From: Spirodela intermedia
Taxonomy: Eukaryota > Streptophyta > Magnoliopsida > Alismatales > Araceae
Assembly: GCA_902729315.2 (NCBI GenBank)
Contig: LR746272.1
Location: 7,218,827 to 7,282,826 of the forward strand
Reading direction: 5' to 3'
DNA length: 64,000 bases
A program made the position numbers and the translations under genes. Below are positions 12,601 through 28,800 of the stretch, one piece after another; position 1 is the first letter of the stretch; each line of letters begins with the position of its first letter. Below the pieces are notes generated by a model, which worked only from the letters and a program-made list of their open reading frames with translations, had not been told where the DNA came from and made no database searches.

Positions 12601-15289
12601 TGTTCACATCTAAAGGGAGTATTTAGTCATATTTTATGCATAATCAAGATGTGACATAATTTGATCTGATATATGATGTTATATGTATTTTTCATCATGA
12701 AAATATGTTTCAATTAATTTTCTAGCAGTCCTTTCTCATAAATTCATATTTTTCAACTAAAGTTTTTGGCTGATTTTAATTCTTGATCAACTACCAAAAA
12801 TATTATACTGAAATTCCTCTTTATTTTGTTTGGGATATATTTGTGATTTTTGCTTTACATAATCACTCAAAAGAGCTCATCCTAATCACCTAGATATATG
12901 AATCTGGAATAAAATTTCATACTAAGATTATGTGAAAAATGAACTTGATAATCAATAGTTACTTTTTAAATACTTGGTTTAGTTCAACCTAAGAATAGGT
13001 TGTTCACATAGTACAATATAACAATAGGGTTAAGTGAAACACCAAGAGGGGAGCTGAATTTGGGTTTCTAGGATTTAAAACATTTTTTTATTTTAGTATA
13101 TACCTATATATATGTTGATTGTTTCTTACTCATTGTATATAGAGATGCTAAATTTAATTTTTAAAAAATTAGATTCACTTTAATAGAAATCAAATAATTG
13201 TGATGAGTTCAAGTTGAATCTATAGGGAAGATAATGAAGGATCATAAATTCTTTTGTTGCTTAAATAAATCTAAATTTTAAAAAATTAAAAATGACAAAG
13301 AAAATAGAAAAGAGGAATATGGGAGATATTTTATGCTCAATAAGCCACAGCTAACTCCACACTTCCCTTGTCAGTATCAAATTGTTAATCTACATAAAGT
13401 TAATAATGATAATAGATTAACCTAATTTACTAGTAATAAGGAAAATAGGGGAGGAGAGAGAGAAAAGATGATGTGAAGAGAGAGACAAGACTTCACTAAG
13501 GGGAGAACCGACAAATGAAGAAATGAATTATTTCTTTAAAAAACTATATGAAAAGGGATTGTAAAAAAGTTTACAATTGATTAAACATAATAAAATGTTA
13601 AGAAAATGAAATTAAAAAATATCAAAAATCAAATATCTCCCTTTGATTCTAGGGATGAGATAGATGAAAAAATTCTAAATCTAATACACATGAATTGGAT
13701 TTTGTTGTAGAATATATTTTACATACACAATTAAAGCTAATAAGAACTCAAAAATATCAATAAATAAAAAAACAAATTGAAGTCAAGACTGTTCCACTTT
13801 GACACTAGGGAGAAGTAGACAAATGAGTTTGAACAAAATCTTGAATAAAATCCTTATAAATTGACTGTTTCTTACATTTATTCACTTGTCACCCGAGTGA
13901 ATTGAAGAAATAAATTCAGAACAACATAAAAATCAGATTTTTACAAAACATAATGTGAAAAGTTAATAAAAAATTGAACGAATGCCACCATCTACCACCC
14001 AATAAAAAGAGGGAGCAAGAAACTTCTTGTTTACCCTAAATTAGAAGTTTTTATGCTCCCATGAGATCTAAAAATCCATTATAGATAGTGAGTTATCAAC
14101 TTGTTCTATTCATTTATGGACATCTTCACCCATTTTTAATACACCCATTTCTTGAATCGTTTTAATTTAAATAGTTCTTAATAGGCTTCCTTAACAGGCT
14201 CATAATTCTCTTATAAATCAACACATATTCCATAAATATTCTAAAAAATATCAAAAATTATCTAAAAAACTGAATTTCAACTATCAAATTCTATTTTTTG
14301 TCTTAATAATGAAATATTTAAGCGTAAAAATTTCAAGTAAAATATATTAACATATAATCAAGTAATATTAAAATTATAAACGTATCATAAAAGTATGTAA
14401 AATTCACATTTAAGCATATATTTCACATAATTAGTCTATAGTATACTTTAGTTGATTTTTCATTAAATATATATCATTTATTATGAACCAATCCACAAAA
14501 TGTATTAATACGGATTACCTATCATATAAAAATGATGAATGATCATGTGTCAAAATGTGAGTTGCTCGATAGGGTCTCTCAACTCTCTTTCATTAAGAAT
14601 ACAAGGTTTTATATTGATTCACTCCCCACCTGACTATGTCTAATCCTAGAGGAAACTTTCTTTTGGTATTTACTATTTTGGTTAGGAAATACATACTAAT
14701 GTTCATAGGCTCAATCACTTAACAACTCAAGTTAGTCTCCTCAAAGACTCAGCCCTTCTAATAATAAAACTGACCACCAGCATCTTGTGCCTTTACTCAA
14801 ATCAATCTTCTCTCATCACCCAATTACCATAGGCCTTGATTGAGAAACTTGAGAGAATGGTACGACATTCTCACGTGAAGGTGTTACTTGCACTTAGAAT
14901 AACTTGAGAGGATGGGATGAATCTTTGTATGCATGACTTGTTTTCAATCCTCAACCAACTTCTAACATGTAAGCATTTGTCTTCTAATATTTTCTTTATT
15001 TTAAAAAATCTTTAACATTTGAAATCTTCATTCAAAATCCTCACCATTTGTAGAAAGTGCGGTAATGACCTTTCAACCTTTCTAAACTTCAAATCTCTTT
15101 ATTCATTCATCTGTTATCATTCGAATTTTAACTAAAGTTTTCAAACTCGATAAAAGATAATTGAATTCTAAGTTGTATCCAAATCATCAAAGTTTTCATT
15201 GATGTTTCATCCATGTAAGTAGCTGATGTGTTATTGCTAAGTTGGTGTGTTTTATTTAAGCTTGACGAAGAATATTTGAATGTCTAAGC
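12600..15289. other. AT-rich intergenic DNA, no supported gene
   Basis: No reading frame of note occurs here. Near 13030-13070 the string ACCAAGAGGGGAGCTGAATTTGGG resembles a word I associate with copia LTR or leader regions, but no paired LTR was found. The rest is low-complexity AT-rich sequence. Confidence 0.55.
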
Positions 15290-15605
15290 TTGGATTTTTG
15301 TTTCCATTGTCATAGAAAAATTGAAAATTTCCCTTACTATTCAGCGAGTCAAGCTGTTTGGAAGAAAAAAATTCCGATTTTTTCTTGTGGCACCATTTTC
15401 CCTGAAGTTAAATTGTTTGGATCACACGAAATCATGAGCCTTTGTGTTGTCGTCATGAGGAAGATTAAAGGACAAAGGGCATTTCTCGATACTTCAAAGT
15501 GTTTGAAAGAATTCACAACGTCTTTTGCTAGTTCGCCATTAATTTTACAAAAGGATCACCATTGGAGAAACAGTGCTTTGGAGGTGTGGGCCCAGGGCGT
15601 CATCT

Positions 15606-16565
<960 letters not shown>

Positions 16566-16570
16566 CCATG

Positions 16571-16983
16571 CTCTTCGTTCTGTGATTCATCTGGTCCCAC
16601 TTTCACGCGTAGATCTCCAATAGATCCGTTAGCCCTACCCAGCTGTCTAATGAGTCATCTCTTCTGGCGGTGAGGGAGATCTCTCCCTGTCTCCCTCCAA
16701 TGTCTTTACGCCACGTATTATTTGTCCTATCTCTAACGCGAGAGAGGGCTGCCGTTTGCCGGACACGTGCCGATGCTTGGTGTGAGTTCTTATCGAAAGA
16801 AATCCATAACATAGAGCCATTTACACGTGATTGGGTCCGGACCAGTCTACTGCCATTTGCTTGTGGCGCACAGCCAGTCCACCAGATTACTTGATGCGCG
16901 AGCAAACTCGACGAGTCCATCCCGGACCTGAGAGTATTCTCCTGGCTTCAGCTTGAAAGAACCCCAACCGAAAACCTTGGGCT
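16571..16983. other. Spacer between divergent Lhcb1 copies 1 and 2
   Basis: This is unique sequence between the copy 1 promoter and the left edge of the inverted-repeat arm. The short frames on both strands show no known domain. It probably holds distal promoter sequence of copy 1. Confidence 0.5.
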
Positions 16984-17410
16984 TTGATCCGTTCACGATG
17001 GAAGAGCGAGAAGCGCGGAGGCATCCTTATGATTTTGGAGCCTTCTTGGTTTAACCAGCTACGATGAAATATGGACTTTGGGCCTCGTTTGATCGATAGG
17101 AACTCGTCCTGGGCTCACATGGGATCAGGCCCACATCTTCTCGCATCATATTTGACCGTATCTGCACGTCATAAAGTCAGATGAATAGGCGAACTGCGGG
17201 TACAGTATAATCTCTGCGTGAAATATCTTTCTCTGGATCAGGATCTTTTCATAGAAGGGTAAAAATGGAAGTTTTCGTAGAGACGTGATGGATGTGAATG
17301 GTCGAAGGGATGGCAGGGAACGCCCGGGAGTCTGACTGACCTCTGAGAGTCCGCCATTAGATATTTCACATTTTCCTAATATTGGGAAATAATTATTAGA
17401 CCAAACCTAA

Positions 17411-18514
<1,104 letters not shown>

Positions 18515-21500
18515 GCTGAGGATCGCGACCTGAATTCCTTGGGGCCTGGGTGGTGGGGGGGCGTCTTCTGTAAATTACCGGTGTGGACTGTCACTGATCT
18601 GCACTGCCTAGTGTAAAACTGATGACGAGTTTGTGAAGATGTTGTGAATCAATTCCAGCCATTCTCATTCGCAGGGAACTCCAACTTCTCTTATATCTTC
18701 ATGGTGCGCTTTATCGAGATCATTCTGAAGGAAAATAATGGCACAGAAACCTGGAGAGACTTCGTCGAACGGGCGAATCCACGAAAAATCAAAGAGGCCT
18801 TACTGCTCGATCCCTCTAGCCCAGCCAGTTCTGGACTTCTTTTGTTGTCTTCTGTAAATGACTGACGGAAACATCATTGAGCTTCGCTTCTTGCGCTCTC
18901 TTGTTTACTCCAACCAGTCAGTAAAACTCCAGTTGTTGTGTATGGGTGGTTCCAAGTCTCCTCTGGTGTCTGCAACCCCACGTCATGATATCCAGCGCGT
19001 TGTTCTTACCAAAGTAACCTATAACAGTCCCAAAAGAGTAGCCATCCTTCTAAGTCGATCTTAGTAAGACTTTATTATATCACTATTTTTTAAATATGGA
19101 TTGCTTTTACTATTTCCGCAGCGTCATATTTATCATATTTACATGAAATTCAGTTCATAACGTATACACCTTACATTGTTGTCTCTGAAGGCTCCTGGCC
19201 ATAATCGGAAACGAGAAAGCATTGGGCTTTATAGAAATATGACCACAGCTGAGGTTTGAACATCGATTAATCAGTGGTGTTTTCAGTTGGACAACACTAC
19301 TTGCATCGTGTTGAGCTTAGTGGGGTCATGAGCAGGAACTAGGTTAGCCCAAACCAAGATAGAGATTCGGCAAGAGAGCACGAGGGTGGACCCATAAGGG
19401 ATTCATCCACCTATCAGGGCCCAGGACTTGAGGCAGACGAGGGGAAGTGAATAGACAGCCTCCAGAGTTCATCACCCAATGCTACCCAGGCACTCAGTAC
19501 TAACGCTTAGTACGGGGGTTGCCTAGTAAAGGAAAATTGTAGCCTCACGGGGATTGTAGGCGTTTAGCAGTTAAATATCCAGATTTGCCCTCTCACAAGC
19601 CTTCGGTGGATTGTGTATTATCCATGGAAATCAGAAATGTTGGTTAGCCATATATTACTTTGAGTGATGTAGCAAGAAATGGATCAGTAGGATGGGTTTG
19701 ATTTTGATGATGATAAACAAGATAGTTTGAATGTGGATAAAGTTGGTCAAATCAAATGCATCATTTATTTAAATCTCTAAAAAACCTAATCGAATTTACC
19801 AAGCCAGCTAAGAACTGACCCATACCAGCTGATGCGCACACTGCAGTTTCCAATCTTATAGCATAGTGAGTCTCAAAAATAGCTACCACTCGGTCAATGA
19901 GAGCATGAAAGTTGCCTTGGGATGGTGTGGGGCATTTTATCTCTAAAACTAGACTATCGTAATTATTTTGCTAATTACATAATCAAGCATCATTGGTCAA
20001 TCTCAAGACACATTAATTTGTAGTTAATAAAATAGTCAATACTAATTGCTTTAAAATAAATATTAGTGAAGACATCATTGGATGAAGTTTCTATTTATTG
20101 ATTGATTAAAAGGTTAAAGGGTTGGAGTATTAAATGCTTGATATTTTCATAATGACAAAAAAGTAATAAAATCAATTCAAAGAGCAAACTGTCTAATTTT
20201 GAATATGGTTGATATGAGATTAAGCAAGAGTGTTCATATATAATTTAATATAATACTATTGACTGTTTTGATAAAAAAATATTATGAATTTATATATTTG
20301 ATTGATTTCATTACTTGAAATTATCATGTTATCTATTGTTGTGGAAATTATTAATATTTACATAGTATACCATAGTGAGAATGTAAAGATTAACATAAAA
20401 ATCAACAAGAATCCGTGAAGTAAAATATAGTATGAAATGTTATTCAATCTATTGTGTGCTCATAGTATTAAATTATTATTTTAGAATGCTTTTGATATTA
20501 AATTAATCAATTGAATTCAAACCACATGATATGTCATATATAAATTCTAAATAATACAAAATACATATTATAAATTATTTTTCTGTTATGAATCCCCAAA
20601 CTTTAAATTTTATATATTTGAAATTTTGATTTAAGATATCTTATTCATAATTATATTTTATTTGAGTTATTTGGATTACTTCGATTATTAAATCACTATC
20701 AAAATGAGATTTGTATTATCGATTATGTATTCATGATATTAGATCTTTAATGAACAGATATGAACTAACATGATCAAATATATATGTGAAGACTTTAATA
20801 GGATCACGTATTGATTTCTAGTAAAGATATCTGAATTATTTATTAGACACATCATATTAGTCTCTTAGCCATTCAAATTTATATTTTTTTTCTAAAGAAA
20901 TAGATATTGGAAGATCATGAAAAGCTGAGAAGATTTTCATATGTGATTTACCTATAAATTTCATAGATTTCCAACAACTAGAGAGGCAAGAATGATTATC
21001 CTTATCTTAACTACAACATTAAGTTTTGAGTGAAGTTCTTCCATAGACAAACATGTGAGAAATCGAGAGGTGCTTACTAACTAGTCAAAACACGTGAAAG
21101 TATCTAGTCGAGGAATATTTATCAAGTTGAGTATACCTTGAAAATGAAATACAAAATCAACAAGTTAAAGGGTAACTAATAAAGAAATTTGAAATGGAAG
21201 ACTTGGTGACCTATTATATTGAGAATCACACACCACAAAGTTTTGAATCTCTTTAGATTATCTTCAGAAGTTATATTGAGAAGTTTCCCCATTTAATGTG
21301 CTGATTACAAGTCTTATGAATACTCTTTTAGCTTCTAACTTCAAGATCTTAAATGATCAATAAATTAAGAAAATAGAGCAGTAATACATGAAAAATATTA
21401 TGTCCTTATTGTAGGTAGTCCCTTGTATGGTATGGTCTACACTTGAACAAGTATAATACATGTAGTAGGAACAATTTATGATGGCTCTAGATTAGACAGT

Positions 21501-21726
21501 TTTACTTGAGAGACAACTCATGTTTAACTCTCTGTTTTGAGAAGAACAATTTGAAAGTGTCAAGTTTTGTAACTCTAGATTTGGGTTGTGATGTCTTCTA
21601 ACTTTAGAAACCTTAATTATCCTAAAAAAAATTGATGACAAAAAACATAACGAAAATTAAATTAAAAAAGGTATCTTTAATATCGCATATATGCTTGAAG
21701 TGGCTGATCTTTTGGACATACGCTTA

Positions 21727-22120
21727 AAATGAACTAATTATAAATTCAGAGGGAATACATGTTAATATTTCTGAGTGTTCAAACAACAGTTCAATGACTT
21801 TATTTGACACTCACGTTTTGAATTTTGGATTTGTGAGATATTTGTAATTGGAAATCATTACTTTACTTTTTACAAGTGAAAGTCGTAACTACAAAAATAT
21901 GACTACTTAAGAGTTATTATTTGATACCAAACTATGAGTGAATATTTTATGTAAAATATTGATATGATAGTTACAGATGTACCAGAGGCCTATGCTATAA
22001 AAATGTTACTTCTGAATCATTTATTATAGTGAATTAATTGATCAAATCCGAATTATTTAGATGGCTTTCGAAATATTTCTGAACATTGTTGGATATTAAT
22101 TGAAAAATATTTTGGAATAT
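21727..22120 (+). repeat. Diverged AT-rich repeat, copy C
   Basis: ATAAATTCAGAGGGAATACAT and, about 300 bp later, GAATTAATTGATCAAATCCG with TTGGATATTAATTGAAAAAT match copies A (5640-6310) and B (8040-9100) in the same order. Divergence is high. Confidence 0.45.
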
Positions 22121-22852
22121 CATCTGTCACTGTAGTGATCCTCTTGAGTATTTAAATGAATACAATGCTAACTTATAGTTTACACAGCTCAGGAAACCAT
22201 GGCAAATGAAATTCTAAGTCATGATGATTTTCTAGTGGAGAATAAGTGTATTATATTATTGCTAATATTTTTGGTGTGCTAGACATAAACTTGATTTGAA
22301 GAAACCTCCAAAGGAAAATCATGTATTAAAATAAAATCTGAAATATATTTTTGAAAAACCTGAAAATAGTAAAAAGAAATATGGAATAGAAAATGAAAAC
22401 TGAAAATATAACCAAGGAAAATATAGAACTTATATCACATGTAAAAAATTAAATGGTAAGAAACTAATTGGATAAACTTGAAAAAGCATTGAATCTCTAT
22501 AGGAAGAAAGTACAAAAATGAAGACATAGTCAAATAAATCTAATAGCAGTTGACAAAAACTAGATTAGTTGATAGAAACCCAACATAGACACATAAATAT
22601 AGGAGGACTTGGGTATCCTAGTTGGTTAGGAGAAATGGGAAATAAAACAGGAAAATAGAAGTACTATATAGTAGATAACGCCATACAAATCAAAAATAAA
22701 ATCGAGTCCAGGGACATTATTTTAGGAAGACGGAGGACTAGGCAAATATGGGTACTGAAGAAAATCTAAGATACATTTAGGATAGAGATCCAGATCAAGT
22801 CTAGACCCCTCAAATGAAATAAAGTTCACTTATTTGAAGGGTCTCTACACCG

Positions 22853-22885
22853 TGGTATCTTGATAGTGGTTACTCAAGTCATGTA
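22853..22885 (+). pseudogene. Trace of Ty1/copia protease (WYLDSG motif)
   Basis: The plus strand reads WYLDSGYSSHV, matching the copia protease active-site signature (family form WYLDSGCSRHM). A WVLKK trace about 100 bp upstream, in another frame, fits the linker that usually precedes it. The sequence around is full of stops, so this is a relic with unclear limits. Its orientation is opposite to the copia remnant at 10.2-11.8 kb. Confidence 0.5.
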
Positions 22886-23887
22886 GTTGTGTAATTAAAC
22901 ATATGGGCACTAAGAATATCTATGAAACAAGTTGAGGGGGAATTAGTAAGAAGTGCTACTGTTGACAAGTTAATGTTCATATCTAAATAATGTTTTTAGA
23001 TTTATACTTGATACATTTAAGGTTAAGTAAAATATATCTTGTCTCGTTGATATGAATATAATAGAGATGAAGATGCCCACGTTGCATGAAAGCTATAATC
23101 TGCAATTTTACACCTTGAGCTTCTCCAAAAGTGTTGGTACACCATCTTCCTCTCTTTTCCTCTTTCTCTCGTCTTTTCTACAAGAGTTTCCTTTGGCGCG
23201 ATGCCTTGTACACAAATGATCAGAAGATTCTCATATCTCCAAGTTACACATTAAATGCAATCCATCCCGGTTTCATCCAGCGTTCTGCGACTTTCTCCAC
23301 TTTACCCCTTCGCATACTGTAAGAATTTTTTACTCTTCAAGATGCTACGGATTCCTCGCACGCCCACACTGCAGCTCAGTCCATTTCAGACGGTACAAAT
23401 GAACAGGGGGCAACCAGTATTTCCACTACATCCAAAATATTTCCCAATGATACCCGTGAGGGGCTCACATGAAAGAAAGTCATGGGTAGATAACGAAGTT
23501 GAAGAAAAAACCTTAAAGATGGGTGCTAAACTGAAGGATCACAGAGGGAACTTGTGGAACTATTGATGATAGGATAGCGGTTGTTTCGAGCAAGGAAGGA
23601 CAGCAGGACGATACGGCTGTTCACTAGTGGAATCCAGTAAGGCCTCTCTGATTTTTCGTGGATTCGTCTGTTCGACGAAGAATGATCCCAACAAAGCGGA
23701 CCAAGAAGACATAAGAGAAGTTGGAGTTCCCTGCGAATGAGAATGGCTGGAATTGATTCACAACATCTTCACAAACTCGCCATCAGTTTTACACTAGGCA
23801 GTGCAGATCAGTGACAGTCCACACCGGTAATTTACAGAAGACGCCCCCCCACCACCCAGGCCTCAAGGAATTCAAGTCGCGCTCAGC

Positions 23888-24991
<1,104 letters not shown>

Positions 24992-25419
24992 TTAGGTTTG
25001 GTCTAATAATTATTTCCCAATATTAGGAAAATGTGAAATATCTAATGGCGGACTCTCAGAGGTCAGTCAGGCTCCCGGGCGTTCCCTGCCATCCCTTCGA
25101 CCATTCACATCCATCACGTCTCTACGAAAACTTCCATTTTTACCCTTCTATGAAAAGATCCTGATCCAGAGAAAGATATTTCACGCAGAGATTATACTGT
25201 ACCCGCAGTTCGCCTATTCATCTGACTTTATGACGTGCAGATACGGTCAAATATGATGCGAGAAGATGTGGGCCTGATCCCATGTGGGCCCAGGACGAGT
25301 TCCTATCGATCAAACGAGGCCCAAAGTCCATATTTCATCGTAGCTGGTTAAACCAAGAAGGCTCCAAAATCATAAGGATGCCTCCGCGCTTCTCGCTCTT
25401 CCATCGTGAACGGATCAAA

Positions 25420-25804
25420 ACCCATACGGCAATAAACTTCGGATAAAATCATTTCCAAACGTTTCGTGCTTGTCTGACTCCTACATTCTATCAATTCAGG
25501 CACATACATTCACAAGTGCAGCATTACACGAATGTAAGCAGCATGTTGCCTCAATGGTAACTAGCAGCTGGGTAGCACCGTTGACTTTTTCCAAACGAAT
25601 GTTAAATGGAAGATAACTTTATAAAAAAATCTTCGAAGTAAACAACAGATTTATTGGCAGGGTCACGGGGAGCTGATAGAAACAGAGACTAGATTACCAT
25701 TTGGGTCACCTTAATTAGACAAATGTCAACGATCAATCCGCCAAACTCTCTCTGGCACAGTCTCAATAAAATGGAGCAGTGAGGAACTGGGGCCCACCAG
25801 GCGC
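25420..25804. other. Spacer: RWP-RK gene 3' side and Lhcb1 copy 3 far upstream
   Basis: Unique sequence between the palindrome edge and the RWP-RK stop codon. It probably contains the RWP-RK 3' untranslated region. No further gene is seen. Confidence 0.5.
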
Positions 25805-28800
25805 TCAAGAAAAATATTGTTTCCATTCACATGGCAAGGATGATCTAAAAACCTGCGCAAGAACTGACCTCTCCCTCTTTCCCAGCCTGCGGCAACCGTA
25901 GCCCCTGGAGACGCCAAGCTTAATCGACTCCTCCCCGTCGTTTACAGCCTGCCTCCTCACAGAGCACAGAAAAGATGCAGCGCTGTTGGATTCATCAGGA
26001 GAGCTGGAGAATGAGCCATCAGACCTTGACTTCTCATCTTCGTCTGTAGATTCTGGCTCTAACGCCTCCTGCGCACCTTCATCGCTGCCACTTCCCCACC
26101 ACTGTCGAGTGGTCAACGATAAGCCGTCCACTGGGAACCCGTACTTGAATTCGTCGACGTAGTTAGGGATGCTGTGGAGAGGCTGAAATAGCCCCGGTCC
26201 TTGGAGGGGCTTGGCGCCCGGCTGCTGCGGGTTGTGGGTGGGGACAGAGAATGCTTTCCCCAGTTTGGACCCATCTTGAGTGCTGCTCATTGACCTGTGT
26301 TGTGTATGGCCAGGTCAACCAAAACAGTTCAAGACAAAAAAGAAGAAGAAGACAGAATTACTGTTGGAGGCATTGGAGAGAAAAGTAGCAGAATTGGGCA
26401 CCTCAATGATGGTTAAAAATAGACAAAAACTGGGGGGGTATGAAGCCATTATTTTTAAGGCAACTAAAAAAGTGCTGTGGCAACTTATTGCCTTTGTACA
26501 TGCCTGAAAATGAGATGATTTTAAATAAATCAAAAATTTGTCCATTTAGTGAACATCTACGAATATTCGGATTATTTGAGACGTGATAAAAAACGGAATC
26601 CAGTGTTCTTAACCATAGATTACAAAGTATCATTTTGATATATGTATATATATATCCGGGGGTGGGATGGGGGGGAATAAATCAATGGATATAAATAATG
26701 GTAGTAGAGACATCTAGATCACTTGCCATATAAGTAATAGAGCAATTCAAGCCTGCTGTTTCATATTGGAAAACAGAGGATCTCCACAATAAAAAACGGA
26801 GTCCTAATTGCATGATAAATGATTCCATAAAATTCTCCAAATGATAAGGATAGCTTGATAAACATCTACCCACATTGCCTCCATGGCTCCGCAGTCCAGA
26901 AAAAACTAGCAACAAAGTTCATAATTCCACAAGTCACGGATGAACCTCTGGGAGGAAGAATATCCTCTGTATGATATTAACGTGTCTCCAAGTCCAGTGC
27001 AGTCATCCACAGATAAATTTAAACAGATAGATAAAAATTCATATCCACCTGTTCTCAACAACAACTAGAAAAGAAAAGGAAACCATTCCGTAAAGTTGCT
27101 CGTTCGACCAGGTTCCCCAAAAGTACATAACCAAGATATTTTAGTCATCAAAAAACTCGCCTATATTTCCCAATTGAATTGGTCTCCATTTGTCCTCCAA
27201 TTCATCAGTTCATAAATTGCACTATAGACCTCAACATCCATGCACAACAGGCTACTTCCAACCACGAGCATAAACCATATGTGGCGGCTTCCTTGAAAGG
27301 ATGTCAGAGACTTCTTTGAGACAGATCCTTAAACCCTCAAGTCCTATCCAAAGTTCCATAAATAATAACTCCATATAAAACAAAATAAATAAACAATCAG
27401 AACGAGATACAATAAAGAAGCACTCATCAGGCATACTCTTATCCATCCACTGATTCTTCTAAGCCCGCCTAAACAAAGGTACACATCCATTCGTTTGCAT
27501 AGCATTCTCAATCAAGACTGAACTCTGCTAGGAACAGCCTTTCGATTGCAATATTTTCAATTTGACAACCAGCATGAAATGATTACCCTAAGAAGTCTCT
27601 CTTCCCTCTCCACGTCAGAAACATCCATTCACTTCTTTTACTTCAGAAACTGCACGAAAGCAATGCTCCAACTCCACCAAAATTTTAGCCGACTTCACAT
27701 TTCTCAAAAAACTACACTACAGCACTGCTCCCTCTTTCAGAAAACTACACTACAGGAAACAGAATAGATGGCCTGTCCCATAAGTCATTTAGGTATAAAC
27801 AACATTACTAAATGGGGCGCTAAGAATGAAAACGAGACATTATTTTTCGGGGGAACGAATGGGATGAAACTAGATGGCTAGAAGAAAAACACTTGATGGC
27901 CAGCATCATTCGCACGAAATAAGGTTCCAGAAATAGACAGATCAGAAGGATCTCAACTCACATAGTTGACGCTGTTGAAGATGAAACTGAATATGTGCTA
28001 GTTGACTGATCCAATATCTCCTTTGCAACCTTTGACAACTCAGCGAACTCCTTGCTTTTTTCCTTTGCAGCATCTTTTTTAATGTCATCAACAGTTTTTC
28101 CAGCAAGAAACTAAAAGATACAGACAAAATAAATTAGAAAGAAGCATAGAGGAACCCAATAACATGAAAGATAAAGCGAAGAGACAAAAGAGTGTTAAGC
28201 AAGCAGAGGGGAAAAGAGAAGTAAATTGAACTTAACCAAAAAAACAAAGTCAGATCACACTACTGACCCAGCCCCTTGTCAACACCAGATGTGTACATGT
28301 TCATGTGCAATACACAGATGAATCCATAAGCCTGCAGTCATGATTCTAACTTTTATCTCTGAGTGCATGCGCACACATGTGTGTGCATGTCTGTGCCTGT
28401 TGGAGAGCGAACAAGAGAGAGAGAGTGGGGGCTGAAAGACGAGAAAATTGGAGATTCCAAGAAGAGCATCACTTCTAACTGAAAAAGTCACCCCATCACA
28501 TCTTGTCTGAAAGATGGCTCAATGAGGTTCTCCATCAACAACATTTGAAGAGCGAGTTTGTCAGCAGGAAGCACTGTTTTTGCAGCCATCAGCCCAATAA
28601 AGTAATGTTTATATCTCTTTGAAGCCATAATGTAACATAGGAAGCCATCTACTCCAGTACTGTCCTTCCGATTCCAACTTAAGGTTCCAAACATAATCTT
28701 CTGACTTTAGGGGAGAATGAAAAATGAGAGGGTTATGCAGGTGTTGCTTGCACTCCAAGAAAATCCTATTTCCTACGCAATTTTTATGTTGAAGAAGAAG

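Larger units (their letters stand above)
18806..23634. other. Spacer between inverted Lhcb1 arms, AT-rich, no supported gene
   Basis: The first and last few hundred bases are of mixed composition. Between about 19650 and 23090 the DNA is AT-rich, with repeat copy C and a copia protease trace. A less AT-rich block at about 19300-19640 and frames at 23131-23566 show no recognised domain. I see no intact gene. Confidence 0.6.

Noticed and set aside
25805-26290. Separate 161-residue hypothetical gene
   Set aside because: An in-phase acceptor at 26294 and a GTGAGT donor at 27961 join it to the RWP-RK exons, so it is better read as the last exon.
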